From Phytophthora colocasiae (taxonomy: Eukaryota; Oomycota; Peronosporomycetes; Peronosporales; Peronosporaceae), in contig JAGKQI010000078.1 in the NCBI GenBank assembly GCA_018806915.1, forward strand, positions 1,116,001 to 1,180,000: 64,000 bases of DNA. The letters run 5' to 3'. The position numbers were made by a program, and so were the translations under genes. The notes beneath the pieces are model-generated. The model was not told the origin of the DNA and did not search any database. It saw only the letters and a program-made list of their open reading frames with translations. This document shows, in pieces, positions 40,741-51,177 of this stretch (position 1 is its first letter; the number at the start of each line of letters is the position of its first letter).

Positions 40741-42132
40741 ATGGCGTCCCGCTCTGTCGCCACTCCTGCTGCTGCTCCGGTGGCTGATCAGCTTGCCGTG
40801 TCCGCTGTTTCTGCTGGGTCGCTGGAGGCGCGGCCTAACGACCCTTCGCTCTCTGGAACGTCCTCCGGCTCACCCGTCGCAGGCAGTTCTCTCTCGCTTT
40901 CCGCTGTGCATACTGAGGCCTCTGTGGAGCTCGATTCTGATGAGGAGGATCTGTGGGAGGCGCTCGTTCTTGCTGGTCGCCCTGCCCTGGAAGCAATGGC
41001 GTCTTCGCCTAGCTCTGTAGCCATGTCTGAATCCTCCGACTCTGCTGCTATTCCGGCGCCTCCAACCAGCCTTCTGGAGCGCGTTTTTGAGCTCCTCGTC
41101 GAGGGCTCGGACTACGACAGCGATAAAGCTGACGCCATTGATGAAGATGAAGAAGAAGCTCCTGACGCTTGGCTTTTCGATAGCGATGATGATGAAGCAA
41201 GGCCCAGATTGTCACGCCTTCGCCGGGGTGATGAGACGGCAGCTTGGCATCCGCCGCTGCCACCAGCTCCCGCTGTACACCCATGGAACGGTCGCGAGAA
41301 TTTTTACAACCCTGAGGCTGAGTGGGACTACAGCAAACCGTGCGAGGTAGTGCGGCTGTTGGATGCCCACGGAGAGGTTCCGCATCGTTGCTATCTCGTG
41401 GAGTGGAAATGTACGCCGCTCCAAATCTCGTGGGAATGGATGGAGAAGCTCGACAGGCCTTGGGTTCGCGAAATGATGCAGCAGATTGACGAACAGCAAT
41501 CTTCAGGTGGTAAAACGGCTTCCTCTGCTAAGAAGAGCAAGAAGAGCCCGAAGCGCGACCTGGCTTCAGCTGCTGGTACGTGCTTCATGGATGGTCTTCG
41601 TATGGCGCTATACTATCTGAAAGCGCCGAAGTTGGTTACGATGGAGATGTGGGACGCCTTTGAAGTTACGAGACCGAGTTCTAACCAGTATGGAGTATCT
41701 CGTGAGGATGCCGTCGAGTTCTTTAAGCTCCTTCAGCGTCAAAGTATTCCACTCAACCATGAAAAACTCCAGAAGAACGTCCTTTCGAGTTCGGCTGCCA
41801 ACATTGCCACTTTTCAAAGTTTCTGTCAAGGTCTTCCTCCGGGTGTATACCTTGCGAGCGCTGGTGAAGATGATCTTGGACACTGTTTTGTCGTTCTCAC
41901 GTTCGGTCCGAATACGCGCCCTCTTGTGATGGATGGGTACGACGAAGCTAAGGATCCTCCGATGGTAATTATTCCTCTTGGTCGCCAGACATGGGTTCAG
42001 TACGTCAAGTGGGTCAGCTGTGTGGAGCTCCAGCCTGGATACCAATGTCGTCACGGAAAGCGCAAGTCGAAAACGGATCGTAAGCGAGAGAAGCGCTTCA
42101 AGCAGCTATTGGAGCAAGCTAAGGGGATGTAA
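40741..42132 (+). CDS. Antisense accessory protein of Gypsy-2: chromodomain-like plus cysteine-peptidase-like region
   Basis: ATG 40741, 463 aa, intact although pol of the same element is broken. Layout: a Ser/Ala-rich start; an acidic region (DEDEEEAPDAW, FDSDDDEA); a chromodomain-like segment at about 195-250 (CEVVRLLD, CYLVEWKCTPLQISWEWME); a basic linker (KKSKKSPKR); and a C-terminal region at about 278-430. That region has Cys in GTCFMDGLRMAL, His in LGHCFVVLTF and Asp in VMDGYD, an order and spacing like papain-fold or C39-like cysteine peptidases. A very basic tail follows. It ends 32 bp from the convergent pol stop. The peptidase call is a pattern-based inference. Confidence 0.7.
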   Translation: MASRSVATPAAAPVADQLAVSAVSAGSLEARPNDPSLSGTSSGSPVAGSSLSLSAVHTEASVELDSDEEDLWEALVLAGRPALEAMASSPSSVAMSESSDSAAIPAPPTSLLERVFELLVEGSDYDSDKADAIDEDEEEAPDAWLFDSDDDEARPRLSRLRRGDETAAWHPPLPPAPAVHPWNGRENFYNPEAEWDYSKPCEVVRLLDAHGEVPHRCYLVEWKCTPLQISWEWMEKLDRPWVREMMQQIDEQQSSGGKTASSAKKSKKSPKRDLASAAGTCFMDGLRMALYYLKAPKLVTMEMWDAFEVTRPSSNQYGVSREDAVEFFKLLQRQSIPLNHEKLQKNVLSSSAANIATFQSFCQGLPPGVYLASAGEDDLGHCFVVLTFGPNTRPLVMDGYDEAKDPPMVIIPLGRQTWVQYVKWVSCVELQPGYQCRHGKRKSKTDRKREKRFKQLLEQAKGM

Positions 42133-42164
42133 TACGGGAATACATATAGGCATTCGAGCCCCCC

Positions 42165-45160
42165 TTACGACTTCTTGGTTCTCCTTCGCTTTGATCTCCT
42201 TCGACTCGATTCATACTCAGCAATCATATCAGGAATTTGTTGGAGATTCTCGACAGGTTCCCAGGTGGGTTCCTCTTCTCCCACCCACTCCACAAGAAAT
42301 TGAGTCCGTCGTTTCCTAGTTCGCTTTCCCAGCAACCGTTTCACAAGTTGACCAAAAGTACCGTCTGCGAGAACTACCTCATGAGGTCTCGATAATCGAG
42401 TAGGTTCTTGATACGGTTTCAGCGAGCTGGTATTAAAGACTGGATGAAGCTTGTTGCCAGATTGAATATTCAACTCGTACGCGTGGTTGTGAATTCTGCG
42501 TACCACCTCGTAGGGTCCAACCCACTTTGGTCCTAACTTAAACGAGTTTGGCAAACCAGTATGCTTCGGGTCAAGATGCTGCGTGCTGAGATAAACCAGA
42601 TCACCAACTTTGAAGACTTGTTCGACTCGGTTGTAATCATACACATCACGCATTCGCTCTTGTGCTTGAGCTAGTGTTTCTCGGCAGTGCTGCAGAATTG
42701 CGGCTTGGCGTTCATGAAAGTTAACACCACGTCGGCTTACTGGAGCATTCCGTAGTTGGTCCACGGCCAGCTGCAATGGATTGAGCGGAATATAACCGAG
42801 GTCTGCCTCAAAAGGTGCCATCTTTGTGCTGGAGTTCACGGTCGAGTTTACCGCAAACTCGGCATTTGCGAGATGCACGTCCCAATCATCTTGTAGTGGT
42901 CCCAACGAAGCAACGCAGATACTCCTCCAAGGTCCGGTTCATCCGTTCGGTTTGGCCATCGCCCTGTGCCCGGTGAGCCACTGTCATCTTCAGGCTCGTT
43001 CCAATCGACTTGAAGACGTATTGCCAGAAAGAAGACACAAACTTCCGATCTCGATCTGAGATAATGCTTGCAGGCATTCCGTGAAGCTTCCAGATGTTCT
43101 CAATGAACAACCGAGCAACACCTTCAGCGGTTACCGTTTTGGTTGTCGGCACGAAATGACATCTCTTTGTCAAGCGATCCACGACAACCCAAATTGAATC
43201 CACTTTCCGTGCTGTAGGCGGAAGGTCTGTTATGAAATCCATGGAGATTGATCGCCATCTCTCCTCAGGAATACTAAGCGGTTCCAGCAGTCCAGGTGGC
43301 TTGGTCAACCGAGGTTTATTTCTTCGGCACGGTTCACAGTCAGCGATATACTTCTGGATGGACTTGATCATCTTGGTCCAATACAACTGACGTGACAGCA
43401 TGAGATATGTTCGCTCAGCACCAGGGTGTCCTCCATAATTGGAGTCATGGCACTCACGAATAATCTGTTGACGAACTTTCACTGAGTTTGGTACGACCAC
43501 CCGAGGTGAATCATCGCTCGTTGTCTGATACCACAGCAATCCACGATCTTCGTGATAACACCGATATTTCTTCCGGTGCTGACGGTCGACACGCTTGGTC
43601 GTACGTTCACTTCGCCTTGCGATAGCAGCGAATATGGCTTGAGCTTCTCGATCTTTCGTATACGCGGTTTTAATCGACTCGATCAGCTCGCTGTCCGTTG
43701 TGATTGCACTTATCTTAAGTCGGAATGAAGTATCATCGAAGCTGGTCACATTCAAGTCGTGAAAGTACTTCGTTTCCGGTTGCAAATCCGGTCGTCGACT
43801 CAAAGCGTCTGCGATACCATTTTCCGCTCCTGGCAGGTATGAAAACTGCGGCTGGTATTCCGCGAGAATGTCATACCACCGTGCTAGTCGACGATTAGCC
43901 ATCTTTTGCGTGAAGATTCCTTCCAAACTCTTGTGGTCCGTTTCGATGATTGGTGGTGTATCCAAGCAGTATATCCTGAAAGCTGCCAGCGCGTGTACAA
44001 TAGCTAGAAGTTCTTGCTGCTGCGTTGGATAGTTTAACTCTGCTGGTTTCATCTTTCGACTGGTGTAGGCAATGGGTTTCTCAACACCATCGATCACTTG
44101 GAATAGCACACCACCAACCGCGAACTTACTTGCATCCGTACGCAGATGCATCGGTTTGCTGAAGTCCGGCAAGTGCAGCACTGGAGGATTACACAAGCGT
44201 CGCTTCAGCTCCTTGAAATTCTTCAACTGCTCGTCGCTGAAGTGGATCTTGGAGTTACGCTTGTCCTTCTTCTTCAGCAATGTGAACATTGTTGCTGTCA
44301 ACGAAGAATATTCCGGACAGAAACGTTGTACGTAACCTGTTAGACCCAGAAAGCTGTGCAGCTCTTCTTGTGTCCGAGGAACCGGCCAATTCTTGATGGT
44401 TTGAACTTTGTCGGGATCCATTCGAACACCATTGCGTCCGACAAAGTCACCCAGACATGGTATCTCGTCAGCACAGAAGACACACTTGGCCAGTTTCACG
44501 TACAATTTATTGTCCCTCAAGATATCCAGCGTTTTCCGTAGAGCTCGCATGTGTTCTTGGATGTCACGAGACTTGGTGAAGATGTAAATGTCGTCGTAAA
44601 AAGATCTCGTCTGCTCCAAGCCTCGAAACAGTTTGGATGTCAAGCGGTGCATGGTCGCAGGAGCGTTGCATACACCCATCGGCAACACGAGATATTCCCA
44701 GAGTCCATTCGGAGCTTGGAAAGCTGTGTACTTGATATCATCTTCCCGCAGACGAACTTGATAATACGCGGACATCAAGTCCATTGTGGAGAAGTAGTAA
44801 GCTCCAGCCATGACATCGAGGATATCTTCTTTTCGGGTCATGGGAATACTTTGACGAATAGTGTTGGTGTTCAGGTATCGGTAATCATGAACGATACGCC
44901 ATCCAACGGGTTTTCGGACACAAAATGTCGGAGCGGCATGTGGACTTATACTGGGACGAATGAGTTTCTTCGAAACCATCTCTTCGACCCATTTCACGAT
45001 TTCTCGTTGCTGCTCCGGCGACTGTCGCCACTGCTGACGGTACATGGCAAGATTGGGATCTTTCACGTCGATCCGATGCTCAATCTCTCTCTTTTCCGGT
45101 AAACCTTCAGGTAGCTCCGGTCGGAATACGGTGTCCTTTGTATTCCTTCAGGAGATCATA
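42165..45160 (-). pseudogene. pol: Gypsy-2 pol (RT, RNase H, integrase, chromodomain), frameshifted
   Basis: Two minus-strand frames, 45066-42886 and 42905-42165. Motifs include YYQVRL, the RT catalytic FYDDIYIF (Tyr-Asp-Asp), LRTDASKFAVGG, ETDHKSLEG, a GHPGAERTY...CEPCRRNK finger, SMDFITDLPP, ISDRDRKF and TERMNRT. The chromodomain reads TQFLVEWVGEEEPTWEPVE. The frame breaks inside the integrase at about 42895 (RCFVG / GPLQDDWDV), and twice upstream near 45130 and 45160, where single-base indels separate it from the protease frame. It is unlikely to make a functional enzyme. Confidence 0.88.
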
Positions 45161-46277
45161 TGCTGGGTTGTTTCCAACTGTCCCAGTCCGTCTTCAAGTA
45201 TCGATGTGCCTTAGCACTGCCAACGTTATCAGGTTCATCGCGACGTTGCAGAGACTTGGCGACATCCTTGATTGTCTGATTCGACAGAACCAACATGAAA
45301 TCAGGGTCGTCTGGAGTTTTGGTCTTGATCCTCAGGAACTTTCTCAGCTTCTTCCGCGTGATGTACTTTGTTGTCACACCCGCAGCATCTACCACACCCA
45401 TCGTAAACATCTTCTCGACGACGGTGTCTTTACCCCCTGTGCGATTGCCCTCCGTTTCCACGGACGCACGTCTTCGTGAAGTCGACCTCGTGTCGCTTCG
45501 CTCCGCCAAGCCTTTACGAACTGGCTTGCGGTCGTGTTGGTCGCGAGCAACTCTTGGGGTTCCCATCTGCGCAGTTTCGCGTGCAAGTTCAACCACGGAC
45601 CTCACATCCGTTTCCAGCGCGGCGCCTCCGCGGGGATCAGGTCTTTTCGCCGACAGGCCTTTCGCCTCGACAGATCTCTGAAGCCCGGAGGCATTCACCG
45701 GTCCGCCTTCCTCGATTGGTCCGTTGCTTTTGCTTGCTTGCTCCACTCGTAGAGGTTGTTTCGTTGTTCCGTCGATTCTTCGACCACTCCAGTTGACGTT
45801 CGGCTGCATGTCCTCGAAAAATGGTATCCCGAGGATACAGTCGAACTCATCAGGGATAGTATAAACTACTGCCACACACTCGTATGCTTCGTCAAGTCCC
45901 GATATATGGATTGATAGAGCTAGTAGCTCAAGCTCTGTTTCCATGATTTGATCATCTCCAAGCTTCACACGAATGTTTCTCCCGCTGAATTTGGTCGTGC
46001 TGAGCTTGTTTTCGTCAACCCATCGCTTTGAAGCGTAAACGGTTGTTGTTCCACTGTCGAGCAGGAGCTTTGAAGTTGTGATAGTCTGACCCTTTACAGC
46101 AATGCTTCCATCGACGGAAAACAGTGGTCGCGACTTATACACAAGAGGGTTTTCACACAGAATATTGAGGCTGATATTCTCCAACGTTAATACTCCGGTT
46201 TTGCTCTCGACCACGCCAGGACCCTCATTCACTGACGCGGTTTGTCGTTTCCCTGCTTGGCTTGTTCGTTCTTCCAA
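45156..46277 (-). CDS. Gypsy-2 retropepsin region
   Basis: 373 codons overlapping the gag end by 49 nt in another frame. The aspartic protease motif is LLLDSGTTTVYASKRW, followed by LGIPFFEDMQPNVNW. A polar spacer and RNase/RT-proximal sequence come next (DPDFMLVLSNQTIKDVAKSL). The ORF stops at WDSWKQPSI because of a frame break; the continuation lies in the pol frame. Confidence 0.8.
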   Translation of the reverse strand: MEERTSQAGKRQTASVNEGPGVVESKTGVLTLENISLNILCENPLVYKSRPLFSVDGSIAVKGQTITTSKLLLDSGTTTVYASKRWVDENKLSTTKFSGRNIRVKLGDDQIMETELELLALSIHISGLDEAYECVAVVYTIPDEFDCILGIPFFEDMQPNVNWSGRRIDGTTKQPLRVEQASKSNGPIEEGGPVNASGLQRSVEAKGLSAKRPDPRGGAALETDVRSVVELARETAQMGTPRVARDQHDRKPVRKGLAERSDTRSTSRRRASVETEGNRTGGKDTVVEKMFTMGVVDAAGVTTKYITRKKLRKFLRIKTKTPDDPDFMLVLSNQTIKDVAKSLQRRDEPDNVGSAKAHRYLKTDWDSWKQPSI

Positions 46278-47011
46278 GCGTAGCAGTTAGCCTTGATGTG
46301 GCCTGGCTTCTTGCAGAAGTGGCACGTACGGGTCTCCTTGATTTCCGACTTAGCTCTTGGTTTGAAGCTACTTTCCCCACTAAACGGCTTTCCCTTGAAA
46401 CGTCGTTGTTGCTTCTCATTGTCGTCGTTAACATTTTTCTTCTTGTCGGAACGAACTTGACGGTCGCGCACGTCTTCCACGAAGTGGGTTACCTCATACT
46501 TGACCGCTAGGTCCATGGCGTCGCTCAGCGTCTCGGGGTTCTCAAGCTTGACGTAGCTGCGCGTCCGGGGCTTGAGGCCGTTCGCGTAGTTCAAGACTTG
46601 GTCGAGAACGCTCATACCTTCCACCCGAAAGATAAGTGCTGAGTAGTCACCGTTGTACGTCTCGATGTCCGCCGTTTGCTTGAGGCGTTGAAGTCTCTCG
46701 CGGAGCACATGCTCACGGAAAATCCCCCACGTGTGCTCCTCATTTCGAGTTGTCGATGACCAGTGAAGAAACCAGCCGGATGCCGGCTTCTCCATCGCTG
46801 ATCCAGCGATGCCTGGAAGGCGAGTACTTGCGTCTTCGATTGCGATGCCGTTGATTCGACACGCGTTCTCCACTTGGAAGAGCCACTCTCTCACGTCTTC
46901 CCCTCGCTTCCCAGTGAACTTAGGCAGATGGCTGGGGACCTTCGAGCGGTCCGCCATCGCCTGGTTGAGTCGATCGATCTCCGCACGAAGTTGGGCGTTC
47001 GTCTGAGGCAT
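46229..47011 (-). CDS. gag: Gypsy-2 gag
   Basis: The first in-frame ATG is at 47011 (MPQTNAQLRAEIDRL); the open frame extends further without ATG. It has a short coiled N-terminus, a capsid region (EWLFQVENACRINGI, WGIFREHVLRERLQRL), a basic linker and one CCHC knuckle, CHFCKKPGHIKANC. It ends in NDKPRQ, overlapping the protease frame. Confidence 0.85.
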   Translation of the reverse strand: MPQTNAQLRAEIDRLNQAMADRSKVPSHLPKFTGKRGEDVREWLFQVENACRINGIAIEDASTRLPGIAGSAMEKPASGWFLHWSSTTRNEEHTWGIFREHVLRERLQRLKQTADIETYNGDYSALIFRVEGMSVLDQVLNYANGLKPRTRSYVKLENPETLSDAMDLAVKYEVTHFVEDVRDRQVRSDKKKNVNDDNEKQQRRFKGKPFSGESSFKPRAKSEIKETRTCHFCKKPGHIKANCYAWKNEQAKQGNDKPRQ

Positions 47012-47048
47012 GGGCTTCAAAGGGGCTGGGACCAACAAGTGCTACCAG

Positions 47049-47233
47049 TGATTCAAAATGAACTCAAGGAGGGAGTTGTTTGGGGTCGGGCGCAGAATAC
47101 AAAGTGCTGCCCTCCCTGCAGTTCGGAGAGGATGGAGCTGCTGGGCTCCACAGCCTCTCCTACATCTGCACTGGAATTACTAATTAAAGGTACTACCTGA
47201 TTCCTATTCCTATTGGCTATCTAATCTGATACA
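47049..47233 (-). repeat. Gypsy-2 5' LTR
   Basis: Direct repeat of 40391-40575 with one visible A/G difference. Confidence 0.95.
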
Positions 47234-47238
47234 TTCAG

Positions 47239-48083
47239 GGCCTGAATGAGGTAGCACTGTTACAGCTGCTTCCTTCCCATCCAAACATCATAAAGTTTCA
47301 TGAAGCTTTCTGGGCTGACAATCCTGAAGAGAACCAGCAACTTCTCATCCTCAGTCTTGAGCACGCAGATGGAGGAGACCTCGAGCAGTATCTACGTTCG
47401 AACTCAATCCAGGAGGACAGAGCTCGGGAGATGTTCACTCAAGAAGCACAAGGAGTCGACCACTTGCACCGAAATCGTGTGGTTCATCGCGATCTCAAAT
47501 GTGGCAACGTCTTCCTCTTTCAATCCGGACGAATTGTTCTGGGGGATTTCGGTACTTCCAAGCAGCTTCCACCAGCTTCTGACTCACAAGTGCTTGGGCC
47601 TGAGGACCTCACTTCGACGGTTGTCGGATCGCCGCTTTACATGAGCCCAGAGATGTTGGAAGGCGAGCTCCATGGCTTCGCTACTGACATTTGGTCGCTT
47701 GGCTGTGTCTTGTACGAAATGCTGACTGGGGAGCCAGCTTTTAGCGCTCCGTCGTATCCTGCGGTTGTTTATCGTATCACTCAAGGTCAATACGAGCCTC
47801 TGAGTGCTGCAGTTACTGCAGAAGCAGTTGAATTGATAGCCAGTATGCTACAAAAGGACCCTGAGAACCGACCGAATATCGCAAAGGTGCTTCAGTCGTC
47901 TTGGCTTCAGCCTCTTAAGGTCTTGGAGGTCAACAAGGAAGAGACTCGAATTGATTGCTCTGCTGGCCATCCGATAGAGAGTCTCCCACCCGTGCCAGTA
48001 CAGAGTGAAGCGAACACACCAACAGAAATGTCAGCTCAAAGACAAACATTCATATCGCCACCACCAGCTCCAGTAGAGCGGGT
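47239..48083 (+). pseudogene. NEK-F part 2 (between Gypsy-2 and the MULE)
   Basis: Kinase C-lobe in good shape (HRDLKCGN, DFGTSK, GSPLYMSPE, DIWSLGCVLYEMLTGEPAF) up to PPAPVERV. The frame then enters the MULE terminal repeat and ends at 48192 in transposon sequence. The MULE target duplication GAGCGGGT is at 48076-48083. Confidence 0.82.
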
Positions 48084-49919
48084 GGTAAAACCTCGTTGGG
48101 ATCATATACGGTACAGATCTGTTTTTGGTACATACCTCGTTTTTGCAGGATCAGCAATGAGATCTGGAAATGGACGGTTAGAAGAAGCATAGATCAGTGG
48201 CGTACATGCAGACAAAGGCTCACTTGGCGTTATGGACGCTCTCCCAGACACACCAGAGACCTCACGTAGCGTCATACCAGGTCGTCCTCGAGGCTAAGTT
48301 CGTCAGGAGACCACGACGTGCTTTTTCCGTGGACACAAGTACACGCGTGCTTGGGCGTCCTCACGAAAAATCGCGTACCGGTGCAGCCATTGGCGCCAAG
48401 GCTGCTCTGGCACCATGGCATTCTTCACCAGCACAATGGGCTACACAGTTGGACGGCCCCACACCTGTCGTAATGTAGATGCTTCGGTCGCTAACCTGAC
48501 GGACGTGACGGGTGCCATGAAGGACAGAGTAGATGTATTGGCTATTGAACAAGTCGCTGTTCCAGCGCGGGTGATTTGAGATGGTGTGAGGGACGAGTTC
48601 TACGGTGCTAACAACGAGCACGTCGTGCGTGGGCTATCCGAGCCCCAAGTCCTTCGACGTGTGTACCAAGCAAGAAACCGACACTTCAGCGGGGAAATTC
48701 ATGGTGCGGTCGAAATTCCCCCGCTTTCCACAGCACTAAATGAATCAGTGTCATTCTTCCAGTTCCATCATGTCACGGCGAACCGAGAAAATATCAATCG
48801 ACCTACGCGACTAATCGGTTGGGCGCACCCTTCGCTAATTAACCTACTGCGCTACCACGGGACGACTATTTTTATCGACGGTACATTCCGTTGTGTTTCG
48901 CGCAGCTACAAGCAGTGTGTGATTATCATGGTTCACGACCGTGCTTCAGGGCTATACGTACCGGTGTACTATGTATTGAGCACCTCGCGAAGCGGGGATT
49001 CGTTTTGGGACATCATGCACTTCATTGTGCAAGGTACAGACCAGCAGCTCGAGCCTGCAGAAGTCGTGTGCGACTTCGAGAGTGCTTTGATCCAGGCCGT
49101 ACAGACACAGTTCCCGAACGCAATCATAATCGGCTGCCTATTTCACCTGAAGCAGGCCATTAGACGCGCTATAAAGCGGTTCGCTATCCCTGCGGAAGAG
49201 TGTACTATTGCAATGAGCCGTGGGGTTTTTGACATGCTGACCGTCGTCAGCCCCAGTCTCATTGAGCGCTGCATTAAGTGGGTAAGGCATGAGATTCGTA
49301 AGCGTTGCACCGAGTCTGGCACATCGTACTCTAAAGCGAAGTGGAGAGGGTTCTGGGGCTATTTCCAGCGGACGTGGGTGGACCATTACGACGTGAGTGT
49401 GTGGAACGTGGCTGGCCTGAACAATGCACTTGTTGCTCGCACGAATAATCCTCTGGAAAGGTTTAACCGGGAGCTAAATAACCGCTTTCTGAAGCCTCGC
49501 CCTAGCATGGCAACTTTTGTAGGCGTGATTAAGTCTCTCTCGGCAGAGTATGTTCAGCGCCTCACTGACATTCCTCGTGGACGCGCTCGCCGCCCACCTC
49601 GTGAGCTGATCCAGCTGCCCGTACCCGTTGAACTGCCCGAAGACATCTCCGACGAGTCAGAAGATGAGGAGCCGGCCGCTGAAGAACAGTCGTCCGGGTG
49701 CTCATCGGACGAGGAGACCGTGGATATGGCGATATGATAGCAAGAGCAAAGTGTTGAGCAATAAGCACGTAGCTTGGTGACGTCATTTTAATCGGGAGAG
49801 ACGAATAAACCATTTACCTCTTTGGCATGTTCCTGTCCGGCTATCAGATCACTATCAAAGTAGATGGGCCAGATCCTTTATCAGATCTGTACCGTATATG
49901 ATCCCAACGCGAGGTTATC
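48084..49919 (+). mobile_element. Mutator-like element (MULE), 1,836 bp, 8-bp TSD
   Basis: Terminal inverted repeats share GTTGGGATCATATACGGTAC followed by AGATCTG. The outer ends, GGTAAAACCTC and GATAACCTCGC (read inward), differ slightly. The 8-bp duplication GAGCGGGT is at 48076-48083 and 49920-49927, and the other kinase copies show the empty site. It contains one MULE transposase gene. Confidence 0.92.
48300..49737 (+). CDS. MULE transposase, one in-frame stop after the zinc-finger part
   Basis: The main frame 48586-49737 holds the MULE catalytic domain: TIFIDGTFRC (Asp), VVCDFESALIQAV (Asp), GCLFHLKQAIRRA and NNPLERFNRELNNR (Glu). An acidic tail follows (SDESEDEEPAAEEQ). In the same frame upstream, about 48320-48576 encodes a FLYWCH/WRKY-GCM1-like finger (AYRCSHWRQGCSGTMAF, then RPHTCRN), cut off by TGA at 48577-48579. 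If that stop is not bypassed, the protein lacks its DNA-binding part. The catalytic region itself looks complete. Confidence 0.82.
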
Positions 49920-49927
49920 GAGCGGGT

Positions 49928-50194
49928 ATCCCCAGCTCCGATACGCCGAGGAGTCCGATCACACCAGAATCGCAAGAAAAATGATCGTCTTTGGCGAGTT
50001 CCTTCACCGTTGATACGGGCATGTTGCTTGTTGTGCACTGTGTACGAGCAATTTACTTACGGGTAGTGTTTTGTAGCTTGACGTACAACCACAACCATCT
50101 CCAAGTCTCCCACAACGAAAACTTCTATCCATTCCATCTACGAAAGATGAGCGACATGGTGTTCCTGATCAACCAGTGCTACAATTTGAGGTCT
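49928..50194 (+). pseudogene. NEK-F part 3 (after the MULE), fused to a truncated kinesin end
   Basis: Continues the kinase tail (IPSSDTPRSPITP segment in the paralog frame, and the GTACGAG...GTAG intron-like piece at 50041-50076). At about 50194 the usual spacer is missing and the sequence jumps into the 3' end of the kinesin fragment (GAGGTCTTGAATAGATC). Confidence 0.7.
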
Positions 50195-51063
50195 TGAATA
50201 GATCTTGTGTCGCTTTATCCTCACCGCTTTTGCTGGTCCTACTTAACCGATTTTCGTCGCTTCATGCCCGTCTTCTCGTCTTGGGAAGAATTGAATGCAG
50301 AGGCAACTAACGCAGCGTATCTGATCGAATCCAGAGCTTTTCGCAAGTGGATTTTGATCGCCAACACATTTGTGATCATGATCGTGGATGAAGGTTTGTC
50401 CGTCTCCAGGTAGCACTTGAGCAGCATCGTGAGTTTCGAGTTCCTGTAGGGAATGTGTCCTTTTCCCCTTCGAGCTTGTACTCTGATGCATTCCTTAAGG
50501 GATAGCAGACTCGAGTTAATCTCTCGAGCTTCCTTGTGCTCCTTGGAACTGCGAGCCAGACCTTCTCCGCTCCAGCGAGATCAGCCAACACAAATATCCC
50601 ACCAGGACACTTCGCCTTCTCTGCTTCAACACGAGCTTTCATAGCTGCCACCACAGCTTCTGCGGCGTCAACTTGGCTCTGCAACGTCTGCAGTCGATCT
50701 TCGTCCTCTTTAGGAGGCCGGACACCGGAAAGAACTGGTTTCCCATCGACGATTATGTACATGTGCGACTGGTTCGCAATATACAAGTCGTCACGAGCTT
50801 TTTCCCAGAGGAACCACTCGGGACTGCACTAAGGCCACTTCCTGTCGAGCTTCTGCAAGTGCCGTCGTCACGATCTCGAGCAAGCCCCCCTCACTCTCTG
50901 CAAACAGATCTTGAACTAACCGCTGGCACATACCAAGCTCAGCGTCATATCCGAAGATCGTGTGCGTCTTCCCACTGCTCGTGTGGCCGTACGCGAAGCA
51001 ACACGACGTTGCACCACTAGCATTCCCGGCTGGCCTCGGCAAGTCCAGCAGCAGCAGTTCCAT
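50195..51063 (-). pseudogene. Kinesin motor-domain fragment K-G
   Basis: Start ATG 51063. The P-loop AYGHTSSGKTHTIFG is intact and the frame stays open through GMCQRLVQDLFAESEGG to VVPLGK. An extra A near 50800 then shifts it. A second deletion (9-10 bp near 50565) removes the codons after VDLAGAE. With K1 it is the least damaged at the P-loop. Confidence 0.82.
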
Positions 51064-51177
51064 CACTCACTTGCCAATCTTGGGTGACGTGATACGCCTT
51101 CATCACATTTCACCTAATACGGACGGAAATTCTCCCTCCCTATTCATTCATTCCAGAATCCGCCGACTCGAGAGAAG

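Larger units (their letters stand above)
40391..47233 (-). mobile_element. Gypsy-2: chromodomain LTR retrotransposon with an antisense gene (6,843 bp, TSD TTCAG)
   Basis: The 185-bp LTRs at 40391-40575 and 47049-47233 (TGATTCAAAA...CTGATACA) differ at about one base. Target duplications TTCAG are at 40386-40390 and 47234-47238, and NEK-E shows the empty site. On the minus strand, CTGGTAGCACTTGTTGG next to the 5' LTR is a candidate primer site, and AAAGGGAGGGTGAG precedes the 3' LTR as a polypurine tract. Gag, protease and pol are on the minus strand with several frame breaks. An intact plus-strand gene lies between pol and the 3' LTR. Confidence 0.95.

Noticed and set aside
47431..48192. A complete 253-codon kinase gene ending at 48192
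   Set aside because: Its last ~35 codons are MULE terminal-repeat sequence and its N-lobe is missing; it is a truncated kinase fused to a transposon end.
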